Origin: Dehalococcoidia bacterium
Lineage (GTDB): Bacteria > Chloroflexota > Dehalococcoidia > Lucifugimonadales > GCA-002694895
DNA: 64,000 nt
NCBI GenBank assembly: GCA_029936815.1
Contig: JAPYRX010000003.1
Coordinates: forward strand, 57,172 to 121,171
Direction: 5' to 3'
Position 1 is the stretch's first letter. Every line of letters starts with the position of its first letter. Made by a program: the position numbers and the translations under genes. Below the pieces are notes generated by a model that searched no databases, had not been told where the DNA came from, and saw only the letters and a list, made by a program, of their open reading frames with translations. This document shows, in pieces, positions 17,185 through 25,561 of this stretch.

Positions 17185-18639
17185 TTATTTTTTAAATGAA
17201 TAATAATTTATTTCTTTTTTTTGTTTTCTTGATACTCCTTCTTCTATCGCTTGTGATGCAATGTTTTTTGACACCTCTTCAACTACATTTTTGTCAAAAA
17301 CACTAGGTATTATGAAATCAGGATTAAGTAAGTTTTTTGGGATGACTGATGCTATTGCTTTCGCGGCAGAAATTTTCATCCCATCACTTATGGTTTTTGC
17401 TCTGACATCGAGTAATCCTTTGAAAATCCCTGGGAAAGCCAAAGAATTGTTAACCTGATTTGGATAATCAGATCTGCCTGTAGCCATAATAGTGATATTA
17501 GCTGGTATTAATTCAGGCATAATCTCTGGATCAGGATTTGCTAAGGCAAAAACTATACTGTTCTTTTTCATTTTTAATAACATTTGAGGTGAAACTATAT
17601 TTGGACCAGCTAACCCTATAAAACAATCAGCATTTTTCAGCGCTTTTTGTAAGTCACCTTTAATATTTTCAGGATTTGTCTTTGAAGCAAAATTGGATTT
17701 ATATATATTATCCTTATAGTCTCTGTCTTTTGTGATTATTCCTGTTGAATCAACGCCAATTATGTTTTTCACACCATAATCCAACAAAATATTTCCACAA
17801 GCGATTCCTGCTGCACCGACACCAGCAATTACAACTTTTATATCCTTGGGTTTTTTCTTTACAATTTTGAGAGAATTTATTAATGCAGCCAGTACTACAA
17901 TTGCAGTTCCATGTTGATCATCATGGAAAACAGGTATATCTAATTCTTGTTTTAATCTTTGTTCAATATAAAAACATCTTGGAGAACTAATGTCTTCAAG
18001 ATTGATTCCGCCAAAGCCTGGTGATATAGCTTTAACTATATCTATGATTTCATCAGAATCTTTTGTGTTTAAACATATTGGCCATGCGTCAACATTAGCA
18101 AAGTTTTTCAATATCATCGCTTTCCCTTCCATAACAGGTAAAGCTGCCTCTGGGCCGATGTCACCCAATCCTAGAACTGCCGTACCATCAGTTACAACAG
18201 CAATTGTGTGGCTTTTTCCTGTTAAGGACCATACAGATTCAGGAGTTTGGTTAATATGAGAAGAAATTCTTCCTACACCCGGAGTATATGCTTTTGACAT
18301 TTCATCTCTAGTACTTATTTCAAAAGAACTTTTGACTTCAATTTTACCTCCTAAGTGCAAAAGAAATGTTTGGTCGGATACATTTTGAATATCTAGATGT
18401 TCTATTTTTTTAAGTTTATTAATTATTATTTCGGCATGCTCATTGCCTGAAGTATTAATGGTTAGATCTCTTACAATATTTACATCTGATATTGAAACTA
18501 CATCAATAGCAGACATATCTCCTTTGTTTTTACTTATTGTATGTAGAATGTTTGCTAGCATCCCTGGTAAGTTAGGGTACTTTGCTCTAATGGTAATACT
18601 ATTGGCAACCCCTGGTTTGATATTTTTTTCGCTCATCAT
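17185..18639 (-). CDS. NAD(P)-dependent malic enzyme with N-terminal ACT domain
   Basis: A 484-residue malic enzyme converting malate to pyruvate and CO2. Residues 1-95 form an ACT-like domain ('SITIRAKYPNLPGMLANILHTI'), often an allosteric sensor of amino acids. The catalytic part includes 'AYTPGVGRISSHI', 'VTDGTAVLGLGDIGPEAALPVMEGKAMI', 'VFHDDQHGTAIVVLAAL' and the NAD-binding 'VVIAGVGAAGIACG'. Two ATGs stand in a row at 18639 and 18636; AGGA lies about 7 nt before. The start follows immediately and in frame after the TAG stop of the upstream bicupin gene, which is notable given two other TAG-interrupted cupin genes in the window. Confidence 0.95.
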   Translation of the reverse strand: MMSEKNIKPGVANSITIRAKYPNLPGMLANILHTISKNKGDMSAIDVVSISDVNIVRDLTINTSGNEHAEIIINKLKKIEHLDIQNVSDQTFLLHLGGKIEVKSSFEISTRDEMSKAYTPGVGRISSHINQTPESVWSLTGKSHTIAVVTDGTAVLGLGDIGPEAALPVMEGKAMILKNFANVDAWPICLNTKDSDEIIDIVKAISPGFGGINLEDISSPRCFYIEQRLKQELDIPVFHDDQHGTAIVVLAALINSLKIVKKKPKDIKVVIAGVGAAGIACGNILLDYGVKNIIGVDSTGIITKDRDYKDNIYKSNFASKTNPENIKGDLQKALKNADCFIGLAGPNIVSPQMLLKMKKNSIVFALANPDPEIMPELIPANITIMATGRSDYPNQVNNSLAFPGIFKGLLDVRAKTISDGMKISAAKAIASVIPKNLLNPDFIIPSVFDKNVVEEVSKNIASQAIEEGVSRKQKKEINYYSFKK

Positions 18640-19404
18640 CTATATCCTAATATTTCTTGCAATTATAATTTCAAGTTGATTAATAGAATCAGTATTTGAT
18701 ATTTTATGGTTCAGATTCTTTGATATATATATGAAATCATCTTTTTCTATATTTTGATGTGAATCTAAGCTTTCATTTGAAATAAACAATCCTTTCCCTT
18801 TAACCACAAAAATTGCTGATTCATAATTTGCATGATTATGAGCTGAAGTTGTTTTACTAGGTTCAATTATTAATTTGGTCATAGAAATATTTGTTGTGTC
18901 AGCGTTAGTGCTTGTTACCCCATCTGTTTTTTTAGTTGAAGAATTAGATTTGTTTTCAGTAATTAGATTAATGATAGAGCAATCCACAGGATTTTTGATT
19001 TTATTTAATTCCTTTTCGTTTGGTATCTCTTTAACTATTTCAGTAGGTTGATTTCTAGAAACAATTAATATTAGAGGCTCATCGTTTTTAGTGTTTACAG
19101 GTTTGTGTGGCGCATTCGGAGGAACATATATGAAATCTCCTTCATTGATATTATTATGATTATCAAGTTTTTCTCCTGCAATAAAAATCCCATTACCAGC
19201 CAATACATATATAGCGCTTTCACAATTAACATGAAAATGAGCTGAAGATGATTTACCTGGGGGTATTGTAGCAATAGCTAAATGAATATTTTGAGAATTT
19301 GTTGTTTCTTTAGATATACCAGCAATTCTAGTCATATCTCCTGATGATATCTCAATATATCTTTCTTTAGGTTTTATTATTGATTTGTGATGATTATTTT
19401 TCAT
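18640..19404 (-). CDS. Bicupin protein (two cupin domains)
   Basis: A 254-residue protein with two cupin repeats. The first has 'KSSSAHFHVNCESAIYVLAGNGIF' and 'GDFIYVPPNAPHKPVN'; the second 'KTTSAHNHANYESAIFVVKGKGLF' and 'DDFIYISKNLNHKISN'. Both keep HxH and the later His, so both could bind a metal. A serine/threonine-rich linker joins them. Bicupins include oxalate, gentisate and quercetin enzymes as well as uncharacterised binders. The gene ends in TAG, directly followed by the in-frame ATG of the malic enzyme. Confidence 0.85.
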   Translation of the reverse strand: MKNNHHKSIIKPKERYIEISSGDMTRIAGISKETTNSQNIHLAIATIPPGKSSSAHFHVNCESAIYVLAGNGIFIAGEKLDNHNNINEGDFIYVPPNAPHKPVNTKNDEPLILIVSRNQPTEIVKEIPNEKELNKIKNPVDCSIINLITENKSNSSTKKTDGVTSTNADTTNISMTKLIIEPSKTTSAHNHANYESAIFVVKGKGLFISNESLDSHQNIEKDDFIYISKNLNHKISNTDSINQLEIIIARNIRI

Positions 19405-19468
19405 AAATAAATCTCCTTAGCAATATTACCAAAAGATTAATATATTTCATATAAATAATCGTAGAAAA

Positions 19469-20857
19469 TCAGTTTTGATTTTTGGAATTTAATGTGAGTA
19501 GTAATGTTATAAAAGATAAAATTACTGGTAGAACAAAAGATTTACTTATTGCAGATATGTACCCATTCGAATCAAAATTTTGATTTAGTTTGTCATCAGA
19601 AAATTCGGGTAAATAAAGAAGTACAAATGCTGTAGATAAAGATATCCCAATTATGTTACCAGATGTTCTAATTAAAGTTAGTAAAGCATTAACAGATCCA
19701 TATTCGTTTTGCTTTATTGAAGAGAAAATATAACTTGTATTTGCGGATCCAAAAACCCCCATGCCTAACCCTTGAAATGCATACGCGAACATTACAAATT
19801 CTTTGTTTAATGTTCCTGCAAACAAATATATTGAAACTGAAACCAATAAACTTGCAGCACCTAATACTCTAGGATAATAACTTCCAAATTTGTCTGACAA
19901 TCTACCAGCAATCGGGCCTGAAAATGCCATCATGATTGGGCCAGGCAATATAAATATCCCTGTTTTAGAAGAAGATAATCCATATCCATTTATAAGTAAA
20001 AAAGGTGATAAATAATATATTGGAGAATTTGAAATAAATGAAGTAAACCTTGCCAAATTTCCAATTTTAAAAGTATTATTTTTAAATAAATCTAAGCTTA
20101 TTAAAGGATTCATTGATTTACTATTTTTTTCGTAAAATATAAAAAGAAATAGAAAAATCACTGATAATGGTAGCCCAATTAATATCCAATAGTAATTCCA
20201 TCCTGAAGATGTGAACATTGAAATACTTATTATTAAGCTAGATATTGTTAGAGTTGAAAATACTGTTCCTCTTAGATCAAAGTCAAATTTATTTTTCAGA
20301 ATATTTTTTTCAATATTTATAAATGAACCAAAAATAATGGCAACAATTGTTACTAAAGTAACAAAATTAAAAATTCCTCTCCATCCATACGTATCAATTA
20401 TATACCCACCAATTATAGGGCTAGTTATAGATCCTATTCCAATTATTGACATAAATATTCCCAAAGCTTTACCCCTATCTTTTATATCAAATAATTGAAT
20501 AATCATTGCCATTCCATTTGATTGTATTGCAGCAGATCCTACTCCTTGTATTGATTTGAAAAGTATAAGAATTAAAATTAATTCTGACTTACCAGTTATG
20601 AATACTGCTCCGCAAAAAATTATTAATCCTATTAAATATATTTTTTTTCTACCATAAATATCTGATATTTTTGCGGATGGTAATAATAACGAACTTGTAA
20701 CAAGAACAAAAGTAATAGGAATCCATTGAACCATAGATAAAGAAATATTCATGTCATTACTAATAGTAGGCAAAGCTATGTTTAACATGGTGTTATCAAC
20801 AACTTCAGCGTATTGACCGAGTCCTATACCAATTAGGGATAAAAGAAAATTAAGCAT
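19469..20857 (-). CDS. MFS transporter, DHA2 (EmrB/QacA) type
   Basis: A 462-residue, about 14-helix major facilitator. 'VVDNTMLNIALPTI' is the DHA2 signature at helix 1, motif A appears as 'SDIYGRKKIYLIGL', and 'GGYIIDTYGWRGIFNF' matches motif C/D regions of proton-driven drug exporters. The likely role is export of a toxic or metabolic compound. It overlaps the S51 peptidase by 8 nt and is the last gene of a zinc ribbon-S51-MFS transcript. Confidence 0.92.
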   Translation of the reverse strand: MLNFLLSLIGIGLGQYAEVVDNTMLNIALPTISNDMNISLSMVQWIPITFVLVTSSLLLPSAKISDIYGRKKIYLIGLIIFCGAVFITGKSELILILILFKSIQGVGSAAIQSNGMAMIIQLFDIKDRGKALGIFMSIIGIGSITSPIIGGYIIDTYGWRGIFNFVTLVTIVAIIFGSFINIEKNILKNKFDFDLRGTVFSTLTISSLIISISMFTSSGWNYYWILIGLPLSVIFLFLFIFYEKNSKSMNPLISLDLFKNNTFKIGNLARFTSFISNSPIYYLSPFLLINGYGLSSSKTGIFILPGPIMMAFSGPIAGRLSDKFGSYYPRVLGAASLLVSVSIYLFAGTLNKEFVMFAYAFQGLGMGVFGSANTSYIFSSIKQNEYGSVNALLTLIRTSGNIIGISLSTAFVLLYLPEFSDDKLNQNFDSNGYISAISKSFVLPVILSFITLLLTLNSKNQN

Positions 20858-21560
20858 CTATTATTTCGGGGTCTATTACTTCTTCATTTAATTTGTTTTT
20901 ATCAAGATTAATTAAATAACCTTTGGACCCTTGTTTTGGTGTAACTAACTTAATTAATTTTTCATTTATATAGTGCGCTGCTACATAATCATCAAGAGCT
21001 ATCCCTTGTGGAAGTATTTTTTTCTTTATTAAGTTTTCATATGTTGGCCTTCTGTGAATTTCTCCATCAAAATGAGGACATGCACTGCCTTTTAAAAATT
21101 TTAATCCTTGCATTAATTCTTTTAGTGGTCCGAAAGAATCTGTTACACTATTTTCATACCAACAAATCATTCCTGCGCTTGCTCCGGTTAAAATTATCCC
21201 TTTCTGCCAAGCTTTTTGTAAAATCTTGTCTATACCGTGGATCTGCCAAATTGAAAGCATATTAGATGTGTTTCCTCCAGATACTTCTATAATATCTTGC
21301 TCAAGTAAAAACTTCTCAATATCTCGTTCATCTCTATGGAACAAAGGTAAATGGCTTGGGATTGAAATATTAGTATTAAATGCTCTGTAAAATCTTTCAA
21401 TCGCAAATGCAGAATCTCCAACAGCTGTTGGAATGAAAGCTATTTTAGGTTTCTTTTTACCTGATGCTTTAATTTTGTAATTATCTAAAGCTCTATTAAG
21501 TTTATCAGTTCCAATACCACCACCGCCTAGAGCAATTATTTGTCTTTCTATTTTTTTCAT
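20850..21560 (-). CDS. Peptidase S51 family protein (dipeptidase E/cyanophycinase-like)
   Basis: A 236-residue S51 peptidase. The nucleophile is in 'ILTGASAGMICW' (GxSAG), and 'ALGGGGIG' and 'EVSGGNTSNMLSIWQ' are the family N-terminal and middle blocks. Dipeptidase E cleaves Asp-X dipeptides; cyanophycinase cleaves the Asp-Arg polymer. With agmatinase and DDAH-like genes elsewhere in the window, arginine-containing substrates are conceivable but unproven. It is coupled by an 8-nt overlap to the MFS exporter. Confidence 0.92.
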   Translation of the reverse strand: MKKIERQIIALGGGGIGTDKLNRALDNYKIKASGKKKPKIAFIPTAVGDSAFAIERFYRAFNTNISIPSHLPLFHRDERDIEKFLLEQDIIEVSGGNTSNMLSIWQIHGIDKILQKAWQKGIILTGASAGMICWYENSVTDSFGPLKELMQGLKFLKGSACPHFDGEIHRRPTYENLIKKKILPQGIALDDYVAAHYINEKLIKLVTPKQGSKGYLINLDKNKLNEEVIDPEIIDA

Positions 21561-21569
21561 ATTTTATTG

Positions 21570-21761
21570 TTACCTCTTAGGTTCTCTTGTCCAAAAATCA
21601 CAATTAGGATTTTCACATACTAACCATTTGAAAAGTTTCACATCTTCCGAATTTAAATTAGTTATATCTTTTATTTGATCGAAATTAGTTTCAATTAAAT
21701 AACTATTATTTTCAGAAGAACAAACAGGACATTTAGTTGATTCGTCTATATTTTTATCCAT
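21570..21761 (-). CDS. Small zinc-finger protein
   Basis: A 63-residue protein with 'CPVCSSENN' near the start and 'LVCENPNCDFW' near the end, which together give a four-cysteine metal site (CxxC...CxxxxC). It ends 9 nt before the S51 start and is the probable first gene of that transcript. No enzymatic motif is seen. A structural or regulatory zinc ribbon is the best description. Confidence 0.65.
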   Translation of the reverse strand: MDKNIDESTKCPVCSSENNSYLIETNFDQIKDITNLNSEDVKLFKWLVCENPNCDFWTREPKR

Positions 21762-21844
21762 AATTTTTTAAACTAACAGAACAAAGATAATAAATCAATT
21801 TATTGCTTGTATTTAAATATGATTTAAATACAATATAAAATATA

Positions 21845-21929
21845 TTAATGGGGAGCTTCTGCTGAGAGGATGAGATGTCATCGACCCTAAAACTGATCTG
21901 GATAATGCCAGCGTAGGGCCTCTCATTAA
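21845..21929 (+). ncRNA. TPP riboswitch (THI-box)
   Basis: The aptamer core matches the TPP riboswitch closely: 'ggggagcttctgctgaga', 'gaccc', and 'actgatctggataatgcca' followed by 'gcgtaggg'. P1 can form from TTAATG (21845-21850) and CATTAA (21924-21929); P3 is a short AGC/GCT stem; an optional P3a is GATGA/TCATC. It stands directly upstream of the SSS transporter. The sequence CCTCTC (21920-21925) can pair with the Shine-Dalgarno GAGAGG (21940-21945), giving a plausible translational off-switch when thiamin pyrophosphate is bound. Confidence 0.95.
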
Positions 21930-21950
21930 TTTTTAACAAGAGAGGATTTT

Positions 21951-23402
21951 ATGGGATTTTTTTCATATTTTATCATTGTTTTTGTTTCGGTTTTTTTCTT
22001 TTTTATTGTTTACAAAAACTTTAAAAATACAAATTATTCATTTGAAAGCTATATTGTTGACAGAAATAATATAAATTCTATTACTTCTATTAGTACACTT
22101 ACTTCTTCTATGCTAGGGGCTTGGATTTTATTTAGCCCGGCAGAAGCTGGCACATGGTCCGGAATTAATGGTGTTTTAGGTTATTCTATAGGTCAATCGT
22201 TACCATTTGTTGCGTTTGCAATAATAGGCACAAAAATTAGAACTTTAATGCCCAATGGTCATTCTGTTACAGAATATGTTAAATTTAGATATGGAAATTT
22301 TGCCAATATAATAGTCGGATTTATATCTGTTTTTTATATGATGGTTTTTTTATGTGCTGAACTTACAGGGATTGCATCAGCATCTAACCTGATAGGAAAT
22401 ATCCCGAGTTGGTTTACAGCTTTAATAATAGGATTAAGTGTTGCTACCTATGTTTCTTTTGCAGGAATAAAAGCTTCGATTTTCACTGATAAATATCAAT
22501 TCAGATTTATTTTTCCTCTTATATTAATTTGCGTTTTAACAATGCTTTTTGATATTGAATTAACTAATTCATTTAATAGAATTGGAAATAATTTATTGTC
22601 TTTTTCAAATTCTATTGGAACTAAATTCGGATTAACATTAATGATTGCTATTCTGTCAGCGAATATGTTTCATCAAGGTTTGTGGCAAAGAATTTATAGT
22701 GTAAAGAATACTAAATCGTTAACAACTTCATTTTCTATAACTGCGTTAATTGTAATCCCTGTAGTATTTATATTTGGATTTATAGGAATAATTGCAGTGG
22801 GTTCTGATACTGCTAATAACCCTTCAATTGCATTGTTTGATACAATTTTAAAACATTCTTCTCAATGGTTAATTATTTTATTTTTACTTTTGGCTGTTAT
22901 GTTAGTTAGTAGTAGTTTGGATACATTGTTTAATTCTATTTCAAGTATTGTAGGAACAGATTTGCTAAATATATATCCTTCTAGTAAGAATTTTGTAAGC
23001 AATGCTATGAGATTTACTCCATTTATTTGCCTGATTCCTGCTGTGTTTGTATCATCTCAAGAATTTAGCGTATTATATTTGTTTTTAATAGCTGACATGG
23101 TTTGTTCAGCTATTTTATTTCCTGTGTTTTTTGGCCTTTACACTAATAAATTTAACGGAAACGATGCTGTTATTTCTATGATTGTGGGATTAATTGTTGG
23201 TACATTACTTTTTGCAAAGCCAGACATGTCACCAATTTTGCCTTTCATTCCATATTCTGGTGATTTGTTTGCTTCTTTCTATATGGCATTTATTTCTTCA
23301 ACATTTGTTTCTACATTATTATATTTAAAAAATCGCACGATGGCTAAAAAAGAATTCGAATATTCCTCTTTAAATAAGAATATTACTTCCTTCAAGATTT
23401 AA
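21951..23402 (+). CDS. thiV: Sodium:solute symporter, thiamin or HMP uptake (ThiV-like)
   Basis: A 483-residue, about 13-helix SSS-family symporter. 'AEAGTWSGINGVLGYSIGQSLPF' and 'MFHQGLWQRIYSVKNTKS' are typical SSS blocks ('QR..S.kn'). The TPP riboswitch directly upstream links it to thiamin metabolism; SSS transporters named ThiV are riboswitch-controlled in other bacteria, including SAR11, where uptake of the pyrimidine precursor HMP was shown. The strong ribosome site GAGAGG is 5 nt before the ATG. Whether the substrate is thiamin, HMP or another precursor cannot be told from sequence. Confidence 0.88.
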   Translation: MGFFSYFIIVFVSVFFFFIVYKNFKNTNYSFESYIVDRNNINSITSISTLTSSMLGAWILFSPAEAGTWSGINGVLGYSIGQSLPFVAFAIIGTKIRTLMPNGHSVTEYVKFRYGNFANIIVGFISVFYMMVFLCAELTGIASASNLIGNIPSWFTALIIGLSVATYVSFAGIKASIFTDKYQFRFIFPLILICVLTMLFDIELTNSFNRIGNNLLSFSNSIGTKFGLTLMIAILSANMFHQGLWQRIYSVKNTKSLTTSFSITALIVIPVVFIFGFIGIIAVGSDTANNPSIALFDTILKHSSQWLIILFLLLAVMLVSSSLDTLFNSISSIVGTDLLNIYPSSKNFVSNAMRFTPFICLIPAVFVSSQEFSVLYLFLIADMVCSAILFPVFFGLYTNKFNGNDAVISMIVGLIVGTLLFAKPDMSPILPFIPYSGDLFASFYMAFISSTFVSTLLYLKNRTMAKKEFEYSSLNKNITSFKI

Positions 23403-23445
23403 ATTACTTTATTATTATGAATTAAACCTAGGCATGTGATTAATT

Positions 23446-24474
23446 ATGGAAAGACCGATTAAAAAAAATATAGGAACTGATTTTCTTGATCTAGACACAC
23501 CTAGTTTGATTTTGGATTTAGATGCCTTTAAATATAACCTTGATATTATCAATTTCAAGTTGAATTCTGTCAATTTAAGCGTCAGAATTGATGTCAATTC
23601 TCATTTGACAAAAGATATATTAAATCTCCAATTAAATGGATTTTCAAATGCGGTAGGTATTTCATCATCTAATGTTAATCAGGCATCAATTTTTTCTCAT
23701 TTAGCAGATGATATTATAGTGGACGCCGCACTTTTATCTACAGAGAAAATAAATTCTCTTATAAGTATTAATGCTCAAAATTCGTACAATTCATTACTTC
23801 AATTACAAAACATTAATCATGAAAATCTGTGTGGAATTTATTTGAAAATTAACGCTGAAAATTTAAGTGAATTTGATAATACTATATTTGAATATACTAG
23901 TGAAAACAATCTTAAAATATCTGGAATTATTTTTGAATATTCAAATTTTAACTCATTAAAAAATGATACTGTTGCAAACTTTTCAGCCCTTTTCCCTGAT
24001 GTTTTGAAGATAACAAACAACTTTGTAGCTTCTGGAAAAATCAAAATAAATGATTATGCAAGCTTAGATTCAAAATTTACTGAAATTATTATTAATAAAT
24101 TGCCACTAATAGATGTAGAAATTTTAGAATTCAATCCTGAATTAAATGAATCTGTAAAGATTCTATCATCGATACTTAGTATTCCCGATGACGATAGAAT
24201 AATATTAGACACAGGTAATAAAGCGATGAATATAGACTATGGATTCCCTTTGGTTAAAAATATTAACTCAGCTGTAGTTAAAGGTCTGAGTGCTGAACAT
24301 ACAAGTATCTTAATTAATAAAGACGAACTAAAAGAATATAATATTCAAGATAAAATCGAACTTATTCCTTCCGATATTTCTTCTGTTGTGAATCAATTTG
24401 ATTTTATATCAGTAATAAAGAATAAAAAACTGGTGTCAGTTTTTAATATTTCAGCAAGAGGAGTTTACAAATGA
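23446..24474 (+). CDS. DSD1/D-threonine aldolase-fold protein lacking catalytic residues
   Basis: A 342-residue paralogue of the next gene. It has the alanine-racemase-like N-terminal barrel ('DTPSLILDLDAFKYNLDIIN') and the C-terminal domain ('GLSAEHTSIL', 'FISVIKNKKLVSVFNISARG'). The PLP lysine site RxHxK reads 'RIDVN' (residues 47-51), and the C-terminal metal motif (P-x-H-x-C in active enzymes) reads 'PSDISS'. It should therefore bind neither PLP covalently nor the metal. It overlaps the active-looking paralogue by 4 nt and follows thiV by 43 nt with no visible terminator. A structural or regulatory partner role is inferred. Confidence 0.8.
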   Translation: MERPIKKNIGTDFLDLDTPSLILDLDAFKYNLDIINFKLNSVNLSVRIDVNSHLTKDILNLQLNGFSNAVGISSSNVNQASIFSHLADDIIVDAALLSTEKINSLISINAQNSYNSLLQLQNINHENLCGIYLKINAENLSEFDNTIFEYTSENNLKISGIIFEYSNFNSLKNDTVANFSALFPDVLKITNNFVASGKIKINDYASLDSKFTEIIINKLPLIDVEILEFNPELNESVKILSSILSIPDDDRIILDTGNKAMNIDYGFPLVKNINSAVVKGLSAEHTSILINKDELKEYNIQDKIELIPSDISSVVNQFDFISVIKNKKLVSVFNISARGVYK

Positions 24475-25556
24475 ATTTAGTAGGTCAAAATATATATAAA
24501 TTAGAAACTCCTGAATTAATAATTGATTTAGATGTTGTAGATGCAAATTTTAATACTGTCTCTAATGCGTATAAAGATTCACATTTGAAAATGCGGACAC
24601 ACACTAAAAATTTAAAAAGTCCATTTTTAGCAAGACAACAAGTTAACGCAGGCGGTAGTAACGGTGGTGTATGTACTGCTAAAGTTTCTGAAGCAGAAAT
24701 CATGGTTGAAAGTGGATTTGACAATATATTAATAGCCAATCAAGTTGTTTCTAATGACAAAATCGAAAGATTATGTAGCTTAGCTAAAATTGCTGACATG
24801 AAAGTTGGAATAGATAATGTAGACAATTTACAAAATTTATCTAAATTCGCTTATAAGCATAATGTGATTTTAGGAGTATTAGTTGAGATTAATACTTCTA
24901 TGTTTAGATGTGGTGTTAGATCTTCTAAGGATGCAGTTGAATTAGCGAAATTAGCTAATAAGCTCCCTAATATAGAATTTAAAGGTGTAATGAGTCATCA
25001 AAGTATTTCTGGATCTCCTACTGAACAAGAACGATGGGAAATTGGTAAAAGTTATATTGATATTTTGCTAGACGCAAAAAAAACAATTGAAGAAGCTGGT
25101 ATTGATATAAAAATTGTATCCACGGGTGAAACATTTACTTTTGATATAGTTTTAGAGTATCCGGAAATCACAGAAGTCCAAGGAGGAACATATGCTCTTA
25201 TGGATGTTAATTACCCATATATGCCATTTGATATTGCAGCAAGAGTTATGTCGTCAGTGATTGATATAAATATTTCACTAGACTTGATTACTCTTGATTC
25301 AGGTAGTAAATGTATAGCTGCTCCTAATTTTGCTAAACCAATATTGGAAGGACAAGACGCAGAACTTATAGATATGAGATTAGATTACTCTGTGTATAAA
25401 GTATCTGATGTAAATAAATATGAATTAGGTCAGAAATTATTTTTACTTACAACTCATCAGGATGGATTGATTAACAGATGGGATAAATTTGTTGGTTACA
25501 GAAAAGATGAAGTGCAGGGTGTATGGGATATTTTAGGCAGAGGTTGTCACCATTAA
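24471..25556 (+). CDS. DSD1-family PLP enzyme (D-threonine aldolase/D-serine dehydratase-like)
   Basis: A 361-residue fold-type III PLP enzyme. The PLP lysine is in 'KMRTHTKNLKSP' (RxHxK, Lys46), followed by 'GVCTAKVSEAEIMVESGFDNILIANQ', a family block. 'VSTGETFTFD' and 'EVQGGTYALMDVNY' fit the phosphate-binding end. The C-terminal domain keeps a His in 'LLTTHQDGLIN', possibly a metal ligand. Members split D-threonine or related beta-hydroxy D-amino acids, or deaminate D-serine. The start is fixed by the ATGA overlap with the upstream paralogue. Confidence 0.88.
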   Translation: MNLVGQNIYKLETPELIIDLDVVDANFNTVSNAYKDSHLKMRTHTKNLKSPFLARQQVNAGGSNGGVCTAKVSEAEIMVESGFDNILIANQVVSNDKIERLCSLAKIADMKVGIDNVDNLQNLSKFAYKHNVILGVLVEINTSMFRCGVRSSKDAVELAKLANKLPNIEFKGVMSHQSISGSPTEQERWEIGKSYIDILLDAKKTIEEAGIDIKIVSTGETFTFDIVLEYPEITEVQGGTYALMDVNYPYMPFDIAARVMSSVIDINISLDLITLDSGSKCIAAPNFAKPILEGQDAELIDMRLDYSVYKVSDVNKYELGQKLFLLTTHQDGLINRWDKFVGYRKDEVQGVWDILGRGCHH

Positions 25557-25561
25557 TATTT

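Noticed and set aside
21754-21939. 61-aa minus-strand ORF across the TPP riboswitch
   Set aside because: It lies antisense to a clear riboswitch aptamer and has no recognisable features; its frame is a shadow.
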